The notes below the pieces were generated by a model that worked only from the letters and a program-made list of their open reading frames with translations, was not told where the DNA came from and searched no databases. 7,518 nt of DNA from NCBI GenBank assembly GCA_022573935.1, contig JACZTE010000036.1, positions 1 to 7,518 on the forward strand, in the 5' to 3' direction. This document shows, in pieces, positions 1-5,159 of the stretch. How positions within the stretch are numbered: the first letter of the stretch is position 1; each line of letters starts with the position of its first letter. The position numbers were made by a program, and so were the translations under genes. The stretch is from Chloroflexota bacterium (GTDB lineage Bacteria > Chloroflexota > Dehalococcoidia > DSTF01 > RBG-16-68-14).

Positions 1-1
1 G

Positions 2-1162
2 GGGCTGGGCGACATGACGGACGCTGTCGAAGAGAACATCGCGGGCGCGCGGCTCGTGCGCTCGTTCGGCCGCGAGGAGCACGAGATCAAGCGAGTCGGC
101 GCCGTCGTCGAGGAGATCTACAACGACCAGATGGAGGTCGCTCGACTCCGCACGATCTACACGCCGCTGTTCGCCTTCCTGCCGGCGATAGGCCAGCTGA
201 TCATTCTCGCCTACGGCGGCTGGCTCGTGCTGGAGGGCAGCGTTACCGTAGGCCAGTTCGTTGCCTTCTTCCAACTCCTCACCATCCTCGTCTGGCCAAT
301 GCAGGGCCTTGGCGAGATCATCGCCTCCGGCCAGCGCGCGATGACATCGGCGGCCCGCGTCTGGAACGTGATCCGCACCGAGCCGACGGTCCAGGAGCGC
401 CCGCATGCGCGATCGCTGCCGGACGGCGCAGGCGAGGTCCAGTTCCAAGACGTGACGTTTGGCTACCAGCCGGAGCGCCCGGTCCTGCGTCACTTCGATC
501 TGCGCGTTCCCGCGGGCACCGCCGTGGCGCTCGTCGGCCCGACCGGCTGCGGCAAGTCGACCGTCGCCCGGCTGCTATCGCGCTTCTACGACACCAACGA
601 CGGCGCGATCACGATCGATGGCGCTGACATCCGCGACCTCAAGCTCCGCGAGCTACGGCGGAACGTCGGCATCGTCTTCGAAGATACGTTCCTCTTCTCC
701 GACTCGATCCGCAACAACATCGCCTACGGCAACGTCGACGCGAGCGACGACGAGATCGAACATGCAGCCGAGATCGCGCAGGCGACCGAGTTCATCGAGC
801 GGCTGCCGGACGGCTACGACACGGTCGTCGGAGAACAGGGCTTCTCGCTCTCCGGCGGACAGCGCCAGCGCGTCGCCATCGCTCGTGCGGTGCTCATGCA
901 GCCCCGCGTGCTCATCCTGGACGACGCGACGTCGAGCGTCGACGCGCGCATGGAGGAGGAGATCCGGAACGCGCTGCGCCGCGTCATGGAGGGCCGCACG
1001 ACGATCATCATCTCTCACCGGCTCTCGACGATAGCGCTGGCTGACCAGGTGGTACTCATGGACGAAGGCCGCGTCGCGGACATGGGCACGCACACCGAGC
1101 TGATGCTCAGTAACCCGCGATACGCCGAAGTGCTGGGACAGGTTGGAGCAACTTCAGGATGA
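2..1162 (+). CDS. ABC exporter half-transporter, degenerate-site subunit (5' partial)
   Basis: ATP-driven exporter subunit of the MsbA/LmrA-like type: a membrane domain fused to a nucleotide-binding domain, acting in the cytoplasmic membrane. The reading frame is open to the window edge, and the residues before the first ATG (position 14) still fit the family, so the true start is upstream. About 386 of the usual ~580 residues are visible. Counting from the ATG at 14: end of the membrane domain with two hydrophobic spans (about 50-72 and 80-100), Walker A GPTGCGKST at 175-183, Q-loop position occupied by Glu (E223), signature LSGGQ at 279-283, Walker B LILDD with Asp at the catalytic-Glu position (D304), H-loop His335. 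The D304 and E223 changes mark this as the degenerate-site partner of a heterodimer. The stop overlaps the next start by ATGA, indicating translational coupling. The substrate cannot be read from the sequence. Confidence 0.95.
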   Translation, partial: GLGDMTDAVEENIAGARLVRSFGREEHEIKRVGAVVEEIYNDQMEVARLRTIYTPLFAFLPAIGQLIILAYGGWLVLEGSVTVGQFVAFFQLLTILVWPMQGLGEIIASGQRAMTSAARVWNVIRTEPTVQERPHARSLPDGAGEVQFQDVTFGYQPERPVLRHFDLRVPAGTAVALVGPTGCGKSTVARLLSRFYDTNDGAITIDGADIRDLKLRELRRNVGIVFEDTFLFSDSIRNNIAYGNVDASDDEIEHAAEIAQATEFIERLPDGYDTVVGEQGFSLSGGQRQRVAIARAVLMQPRVLILDDATSSVDARMEEEIRNALRRVMEGRTTIIISHRLSTIALADQVVLMDEGRVADMGTHTELMLSNPRYAEVLGQVGATSG

Positions 1163-2949
1163 GTGAGCTAGACGACACCGCGAGCGCCAAGCCGCAGCTT
1201 CGCAGCCTGAGCGGCGCCGCGCAGATGATGGCGCATCGCTGGCCGCACATCGTGCTCACCACGTTCGCGATCATCATGCTATCGCTATCGAACCTGGCGC
1301 GGCCGCTCGTCATCCAGCGCGCGATCGACTCCGGTCTCCTGAACAATGACAGCGGCGCGATCGTGGAAGCGTCGCTCATCTTCGTCGTATTAGCCGTCGC
1401 CGCATACGCTTTCCAGGGGCTGAGCACGTACCTGGTCTCGTGGATCGGCCAGGGCTTCATCCGTGACCTGCGGATGCGTCTGTTCACACACCTGCAGCGC
1501 CTCTCGATGTCCTTCTATGACAAGGAGAACTCAGGCCGGCTGCTCTCGCGCATGAGCGCAGACACGGTCGCGCTGACCGACATGATCAGCAACGCTTTCC
1601 TGCTCGTGGCGCAGTCGGCGCTGTTGCTCACCGGCACGATCGTGATCCTGCTCTTCCTGAGCTGGCAGCTCTCCCTCGTCGCGCTCATCGTCGTCCCGCC
1701 GCTCGTCGTCGGCACCGCGATCTTCCGCGTCTACTCCGCGCGTGCCTATGATGCCGTGCGCGACCGTATCGCGGACGTACTAGTGCACATCCAGGAGTCG
1801 TTTGCGGGCATGAAGGTCGTCAAGGCGTTCGCGCGGGAGCGCTACAACATCGAGCGCTTCGGCGAGATCAACGAAGCGAACTACCATGCCAACCTTCGGG
1901 CCGTGCGCATCGCCGCTGTATACATCCCGTTCATCGAATTGCTCGCCGGGCTCGGTGTGGGTATCGTCCTCTACTTCGGTGGCCGCGGCGTCTTCGGCGC
2001 TGAAGTGAGCGTCGGCACGGTAGCGGCGTTCCTCTTCTATCTGAGCTTCATCTTCCAACCCATCCAACAGCTATCGATGTTTATCGACATGTTGCAGCAG
2101 GGCACAGCCGCACTGAACAAGATCTTCGCGCTACTTGCGATCGAACCCGCCGTCCGCGAGCCTGAGAGCGCGACGCCGCTTCCGCACGCTGTCGAGGGCC
2201 GCGTCCGCTTCGAGCACGTCACGTTCGGCTACGATCCCGCGAACCCGGTCCTCCACGATGTCGGCCTGGAGATCCCCTCCGGCCAACGCGTCGCGCTCGT
2301 CGGTGCGACCGGCGCAGGCAAGTCGACGATCGCACGCCTCATGATGCGCTTCTACGACCCGACCGGCGGCCGCGTCCTCTTCGACGACATCGATCTGCGC
2401 GAGCTGAGCTTGGCCGACCTGCGACGTTCGATCGTCATGATCCCGCAGGAAGGCTTTCTGTTTGGCGGCACGATCCGCGAGAACATCCTCTTCGGCCAGC
2501 CCGACGCGACCGACGAGCAGGTCATCCAGGCGTGCACCAGGCTCGGCATCCACGACTTCGTCATGTCGCTGCCCGGAGGCTACGATACGCACGTGAGCCA
2601 CAGAGGTTCCCGCCTCTCGGCAGGCGAGAAACAGCTCGTCTCGCTCGCCCGCGCGTTCCTCGCCGACCCGGCCGTCCTGATCCTGGACGAGGCGACTTCG
2701 AGCCTCGATCCGGGCACCGAAGTGCTCGTCGAGATGGCGATGCGCCAGCTACTCGCCGGCCGCACGAGCGTCGTCGTCGCGCACCGGCTGAGCACGGCTG
2801 AGCACGCCGAGCGGGTGTTGCTGATCGACGACGGACGCGTGATCGAGGACGGCCACCATGACGAGCTGCTCGCGCTCGATGGCGAGTACGCGAAGCTCTT
2901 CCACCAGTGGTCCCTGAGCCTGCCGGAGGCCCACGGCGCGCAAACCTAA
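1159..2949 (+). CDS. ABC exporter half-transporter, catalytic-site subunit
   Basis: Second half of the exporter, complete at 596 aa, the usual length. The N-terminal membrane domain has about six spans (roughly 29-53, 67-92, 143-165, 169-190, 251-275, 285-308). The ATPase domain has aromatic A-loop Y358, Walker A GATGAGKST at 382-390, Q-loop Q430, signature LSAGE at 486-490 in place of LSGGQ, Walker B LILDE with intact catalytic E511, and H-loop His542. Subunit 1 has the mirror pattern, so the pair should form one competent and one weakened ATP site. The ATG at 1159 overlaps the previous stop, and GGAG at 1145-1148 gives a 10-nt SD spacing. Possible roles include drug, lipid or peptide export; nothing nearby identifies the cargo. 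Confidence 0.96.
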   Translation: MSELDDTASAKPQLRSLSGAAQMMAHRWPHIVLTTFAIIMLSLSNLARPLVIQRAIDSGLLNNDSGAIVEASLIFVVLAVAAYAFQGLSTYLVSWIGQGFIRDLRMRLFTHLQRLSMSFYDKENSGRLLSRMSADTVALTDMISNAFLLVAQSALLLTGTIVILLFLSWQLSLVALIVVPPLVVGTAIFRVYSARAYDAVRDRIADVLVHIQESFAGMKVVKAFARERYNIERFGEINEANYHANLRAVRIAAVYIPFIELLAGLGVGIVLYFGGRGVFGAEVSVGTVAAFLFYLSFIFQPIQQLSMFIDMLQQGTAALNKIFALLAIEPAVREPESATPLPHAVEGRVRFEHVTFGYDPANPVLHDVGLEIPSGQRVALVGATGAGKSTIARLMMRFYDPTGGRVLFDDIDLRELSLADLRRSIVMIPQEGFLFGGTIRENILFGQPDATDEQVIQACTRLGIHDFVMSLPGGYDTHVSHRGSRLSAGEKQLVSLARAFLADPAVLILDEATSSLDPGTEVLVEMAMRQLLAGRTSVVVAHRLSTAEHAERVLLIDDGRVIEDGHHDELLALDGEYAKLFHQWSLSLPEAHGAQT

Positions 2950-3224
2950 GTGTGGCAGGCCTGCTCCCGGCAGCTTCGCCGCTGGCGCGGCCCCATGAGC
3001 AAATAGTGTGTAGGATGAGCCAGCCTGCGCTACAACCATGACTGCAGGTACGGAAGGAAGATTTCGACGACAATTTTCTCGCGGCCCCTCACCACCAACA
3101 TTTGATGGCACAATATGGGGTCTGGGCTGCCGATAGCCTGCGACCTGACCAGGACGACGCAACTCATACCAAGAACCCTGCCGGGTGTGGTCATGCTGAC
3201 GAGCCGCGACAACCTCGGTCCTGT
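2950..3224. other. Intergenic region, no gene supported
   Basis: Between the exporter stop and the end of the small minus-strand gene. It holds a perfect 10-bp palindrome GCAGGCCTGC (2955-2964) just after the exporter stop and a weak CAGC/GCTG hairpin after it, but no T-run, so no intrinsic terminator can be called. Short ORFs on both strands (54-60 codons on -, 42 on +) lack a good SD and recognisable motifs. Confidence 0.5.
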
Positions 3225-3488
3225 CTAGTTCGGCGAGAGCGTGTGCCAGAGCATGAAGTCGAGTAGGTTGGGATTGCCGCCCTCGTAGATCACCTCGCAC
3301 ATCTGCTCCAAGCAGTTTCGGGCACAGAGCACCCCGCAGAACCAGTACGGCTCGTCGCCGATGTGTATCAGCACCGCCCCCTTGTAGCCGGGCGCGCCGA
3401 TGTTGTCGAGACGATAGCCGCAGCCAGCGGAGCAATAGAGAGGCGGCCGCGAGCTCTCGAAAACAGAACTAGCGTCTAAAGCTGTCAT
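3225..3488 (-). CDS. Small cysteine-rich, probably zinc-binding protein (87 aa)
   Basis: Unrecognised 87-aa protein. Six cysteines (C19, C23, C51, C55, C59, C64) are arranged as CSAGCG, then a ~27-residue linker, then FCGVLCARNC. The second part resembles the FC-x3-C half of TRASH/MYM-type treble-clef zinc motifs; this similarity is by eye only. The spacing suggests one or two structural zinc sites. No signal peptide or membrane span, so probably cytosolic. The start ATG is supported by GGAGG at 3493-3497, four bases upstream. It lies 53 bp downstream of another tiny zinc-finger-like gene on the same strand, so they may be co-transcribed. The well-placed SD and clustered Cys make a real gene likely. 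Function unknown; DNA, RNA or protein binding are all possible. Confidence 0.7.
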   Translation of the reverse strand: MTALDASSVFESSRPPLYCSAGCGYRLDNIGAPGYKGAVLIHIGDEPYWFCGVLCARNCLEQMCEVIYEGGNPNLLDFMLWHTLSPN

Positions 3489-3541
3489 CTAGCCTCCGAT
3501 TCCTGCTGACGAGGCTCAGACGCCGGTCTATGCCGGTCACG

Positions 3542-3682
3542 CTAACCACCGCCGAACCAGCGCTCGCTCCGGTTGTTGGCGTGGCACCGGCGGCACCTGA
3601 GCGACCAGGGCCGAGCCAGGTACTCCGCCAGTGCACGGTCGCAGCGCCAGCAACGCGGCGGGCGGTCAACGGTGGTCATCAT
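3542..3682 (-). CDS. Com-like double-CxxC zinc-finger protein (46 aa)
   Basis: A 46-residue ORF. The core is RCWRCDRALAEYL then LRCRRCHANN: CxxC at 11-14 and CxxC at 30-33, separated by 15 residues. This is the layout of phage Mu Com and related small zinc-finger proteins (RCxxCNKLL...IRCPRC). Mu Com is a translational activator of mom; that does not establish the role here. Two consecutive Met codons (3680-3682 and 3677-3679) could start it. Neither has a clear SD, and the frame stays open upstream to a stop at 3770-3772, so the start is uncertain. It precedes the 87-aa Cys-rich gene on the same strand and may be part of a small operon or a mobile-element remnant. The four paired cysteines are the main evidence. 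Confidence 0.55.
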   Translation of the reverse strand: MMTTVDRPPRCWRCDRALAEYLARPWSLRCRRCHANNRSERWFGGG

Positions 3683-3752
3683 GGCAGCACCAGTGCGGGA
3701 ACAGCTATCGGCTCGTGTGTTTGGGGGTTCTGTAGTAGGGCTGGCTCGCCGC

Positions 3753-3853
3753 CTACCCGAGGAGCCAGATTATTTAACGTTAGGTCAGGCCGACTGAATC
3801 AAGAGCTGCGAGACCGGCTCAAGGTAGAGCGGGTCCTTCCAGGGAAGGATTAA
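3753..3853 (+). pseudogene. Collapsed GIY-YIG gene copy (leader joined to 3' tail)
   Basis: Remnant of a second copy of the downstream GIY-YIG gene. It begins with the leader box CTACCCGAGGAGCCA (3753-3767), continues with TATTTAACG, which matches the TATCTAGCG preceding the intact gene's ATG, then jumps directly to the gene's 3' end. That tail (3782-3853) encodes RSGRLNQELRDRLKVERV followed by LPGKD and a stop, against KSGRLNQELRDRLKVERV and LPWKD in the intact gene. From leader to stop it is 101 bp against 294 bp, so about 193 bp containing the whole catalytic part are missing. A long plus-strand frame runs into this tail from position 3530, but it is probably not a gene. Confidence 0.75.
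3834..3849. repeat. Palindrome P1a, TCCTTCC-AG-GGAAGGA
   Basis: Perfect 7-bp inverted repeat with the 2-nt centre AG, ending at the TAA stop of the collapsed GIY-YIG tail. It is the exact reverse complement of the matching palindrome at 4162-4177. Confidence 0.9.
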
Positions 3854-3871
3854 CCGCTAGGTTGTAGGTTC

Positions 3872-3887
3872 TCCTTCCCCGGAAGGA
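3872..3887. repeat. Palindrome P2a, TCCTTCC-CC-GGAAGGA
   Basis: Same 7-bp arms as P1a with centre CC, 38 bp downstream of it and directly before the CTACCCGAGGAGCCA leader of the intact gene. Could act as an RNA hairpin between units or as a two-fold protein-binding site. No T-run follows, so a terminator role is not supported. Confidence 0.9.
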
Positions 3888-3914
3888 CTACCCGAGGAGC
3901 CATTCTATCTAGCG

Positions 3915-4181
3915 ATGGCGTTCACGGTCTATGTCTTACGAAACCTTGAAGGCCGACTGTATATTGGCCATACCCACGATCTGGAGCAGCGACTCGCCCA
4001 GCATCAGAGCGGCACCGGCAACTGGACCAAGAGACGAGGCCCGTGGACACCAGTCTATACCGAGACCTTCGCCACCCGCGCGGAGGCGATGCGACGAGAA
4101 CGCGCACTTAAGTCCGGTCGGTTGAACCAAGAGCTGCGAGACCGGCTCAAGGTAGAGCGGGTCCTTCCCTGGAAGGATTAA
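3915..4181 (+). CDS. Small GIY-YIG nuclease-family protein (88 aa)
   Basis: Stand-alone GIY-YIG domain, 88 aa, of the short UvrC/SLX-type single-domain family common as hypothetical genes. Motifs: VYVLRN at 5-10 (the GIY strand), LYIGHT at 15-20 (YIG), conserved Arg26 in the DLEQRLAQH helix, Tyr48, and Glu62 in RRERALK, the metal-binding position. All core catalytic positions appear intact, so it may be an active metal-dependent nuclease; its target is unknown. The ATG at 3915 follows GGAG at 3896-3899, a spacing of 15 nt, longer than optimal. No better start is visible. The C-terminal end (VLPWKD) is encoded inside a palindrome, and the whole tail lies in a direct repeat. Neighbouring copies are decayed or missing, which suggests local duplication or mobility. 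Confidence 0.85.
   Translation: MAFTVYVLRNLEGRLYIGHTHDLEQRLAQHQSGTGNWTKRRGPWTPVYTETFATRAEAMRRERALKSGRLNQELRDRLKVERVLPWKD
4162..4177. repeat. Palindrome P1b, TCCTTCC-CT-GGAAGGA
   Basis: Counterpart of P1a. Arms are identical and the centre is CT instead of AG, so the whole 16-mer is the reverse complement of P1a. It encodes the last residues (LPWKD) of the intact GIY-YIG protein. Confidence 0.9.
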
Positions 4182-4199
4182 CCGCTGGGTTGTAGGTTC

Positions 4200-4215
4200 T
4201 CCTTCCCCGGAAGGA
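4200..4215. repeat. Palindrome P2b, TCCTTCC-CC-GGAAGGA
   Basis: Identical to P2a including the CC centre, and again 38 bp from its P1 partner, directly before the third leader box. Confidence 0.9.
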
Positions 4216-4283
4216 CTACCCGAAGAGCCATTCTACTACACAGCCCCTTCGAGTCCTCGGCGAGAAGCATGTAGCGCAGCGTG

Positions 4284-4694
4284 TTACTCAACCAGCGACA
4301 CGCCCGCGCGGACCGCCGCTTTCTTAAGCGCCGCATCTTGTGTGGCCAACGACAGACCTTGGCGCATGGCAAGCTCAATGTAGCTGGCATCGTACGCCGT
4401 AAGGCGGTGCTCACGGCCCAGCGCAAGCACCGGGCCCAACACGTGGTTCAAGCTTTCGGCATCGATAGTGACCGGTAGTGCTGACAAGAGCTGTACGAGA
4501 CGAGTTGTTTGCGCTTCGCTCAGCCGGCGCCGGCGTTCGGCCATGAGCAAGACGTTCGCCACCTCTAGCGGCCAGATGGGAGGCACCACCGCCTGTGTCT
4601 GCTCGAGTCGGTCGAGCACCGTCTCCGCGTACTTCGTCGTCTCGTCCTGAAAACACCACGCTAAGGTGACCGAAGCGTCCACGACGAAGACCAT
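4284..4694 (-). CDS. vapC: PIN-domain toxin of a VapBC-type toxin-antitoxin system
   Basis: 136-aa PIN-domain protein, full length for a VapC. The acidic metal-binding residues are all in place: D6 (VVDASV), E44 (PLEVANVL), D102 (TAYDASYIELA) and D120 (ATQDAAL). Family members are Mg-dependent ribonucleases that cut tRNA or rRNA and are blocked by a cognate antitoxin. Its ATG (4692-4694) overlaps the antitoxin stop as TAATG, the coupled arrangement expected of type II systems, so it needs no separate SD. The RNA target cannot be told from sequence. A stability role for the surrounding variable locus is plausible but inferred. Confidence 0.92.
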   Translation of the reverse strand: MVFVVDASVTLAWCFQDETTKYAETVLDRLEQTQAVVPPIWPLEVANVLLMAERRRRLSEAQTTRLVQLLSALPVTIDAESLNHVLGPVLALGREHRLTAYDASYIELAMRQGLSLATQDAALKKAAVRAGVSLVE

Positions 4695-4933
4695 TACCGG
4701 CGGCCTTCTTCGATCAGCTCACGGACGGACACGCCGTCTAGCGTTAGGCGACTACGGAACTCGCGCAGCGAGCTGATGACCGTGGCCGGCTTCAGTTGTC
4801 GCGATTGAGGGTGGGGAACAAGAACGGCTACAGGGACACCGTGCTTGGTGATGGTGACGGTCTCCCCCCGAGCGACCTTCTTCAGCAATCGAGCTAAATG
4901 GGTCTTAGCCTGGTATGCGCCGACGGTCTCCAT
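4694..4933 (-). CDS. vapB: Phd/YefM-family antitoxin (VapB-like)
   Basis: 79-aa antitoxin. The N-terminal Phd-type DNA-binding domain reads METVGAYQAKTHLARLLKKV, then ARGETVTITKHGVPVAVLVP (residues 21-40), the family hallmark. The C-terminus (about 41-79), rich in charged residues, would bind and neutralise the PIN toxin. I chose the ATG at 4933 because GAAAGG (complement of 4941-4946) sits seven bases upstream; a longer frame from a TTG at 4948 would place this SD inside the gene. The direct and inverted repeats just upstream suit autoregulation by the antitoxin-toxin complex, as known for the family. Confidence 0.92.
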   Translation of the reverse strand: METVGAYQAKTHLARLLKKVARGETVTITKHGVPVAVLVPHPQSRQLKPATVISSLREFRSRLTLDGVSVRELIEEGRR

Positions 4934-4950
4934 ACTTGTACCTTTCAACT

Positions 4951-4991
4951 AGTCTAAGACCAGTCTACTCTATCGGTTGCTATATCGGCAA
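4951..4991 (-). promoter_or_regulatory. Predicted promoter and operator of the toxin-antitoxin operon
   Basis: On the minus strand, a -35-like TTGCCG (4986-4991) and a -10-like TAGACT (4962-4967) are 18 bp apart, each matching 4 of 6 consensus bases. The -10 overlaps the inverted repeat AGAC-CA-GTCT (4957-4966), and AGTCT recurs at 4951-4955 and 4962-4966, 11 bp apart or one helical turn. This fits an operator bound by the Phd-type antitoxin. A second inverted pair GTTGC/GCAAC (4976-4980, 4988-4992) flanks the spacer. Prediction only. Confidence 0.4.
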
Positions 4992-5159
4992 CTGCCGTGC
5001 TTCCTGTAGTCACGGTCGGAGATCGTCCAACCTCCACATTGTCCGATGATGCGTCTCACGCGTCTGAGAAGCCTGCGAATAGAACGATTGCCTAGCGCAA
5101 GGTCGGGGCTGCCACCGGCCACGAAGAGGCACCTTACTCGCGCACGGGCGATTCTTTGC

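Larger units (their letters stand above)
3783..3907 (+). repeat. Direct repeat, copy 1 (partner at 4111-4235)
   Basis: 125-bp direct repeat with a period of 328 bp. Bases 3801-3907 differ from 4129-4235 at only four positions (3841, 3842, 3859, 3896); the first 18 bases have six more differences. It covers the last ~23 codons of the GIY-YIG gene family, its stop, a short spacer, two palindromes, and the leader with the GGAG ribosome-binding site for the next copy. Homology stops at 3908, just before the intact gene's start. Confidence 0.9.
4111..4235 (+). repeat. Direct repeat, copy 2 (partner at 3783-3907)
   Basis: Second copy of the 125-bp repeat, containing the 3' end of the intact GIY-YIG gene, its stop, two palindromes and a third leader box CTACCCGAAGAGCCATTCTA (4216-4235). 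In contrast to copy 1, no GIY-YIG gene follows the leader, and similarity ends at 4235. Confidence 0.9.

Noticed and set aside
653..1093. Long antisense ORFs under the exporter genes (also 2131-2601, 2749-3435 and others)
   Set aside because: They are shadows of strongly biased GC-rich codons in genes with clear ATPase motifs and have no domain of their own.
2950..2990. Possible terminator after the exporter operon
   Set aside because: Only a short palindrome and a 4-bp hairpin are present and no T-run follows.
3030..3212. 60-aa minus-strand ORF in the first intergenic region
   Set aside because: Starts at TTG, has no clear SD at that start or at the internal ATG at 3194, and shows no recognisable motif.
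3772..3785. ATTTAACGTTAGGT resembles integron attC core sites (RYYYAAC next to GTTRRRY), at the junction of the collapsed gene copy
   Set aside because: The two cores abut with no stem-loop between them, and no partner core lies at attC distance. GTTRRRY alone is frequent by chance (also at 4743), and no integron integrase is present.
3530..3853. 107-aa plus-strand ORF running into the GIY-YIG tail
   Set aside because: Its first part is antisense to the CxxC gene and has low-complexity Ala/Pro/Arg composition with no motif; only the last ~23 codons have a homologue, the intact gene.
4240..4262. TTCGAGTCC looks like the T-loop of a tRNA
   Set aside because: The flanking bases do not form a 5-bp T-stem and there is no acceptor stem, anticodon arm or CCA end around it.
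4694..4948. Longer antitoxin starting five codons earlier
   Set aside because: That start is a TTG without an SD; the ATG at 4933 has GAAAGG seven bases upstream and begins exactly at the conserved METVGAYQAK.
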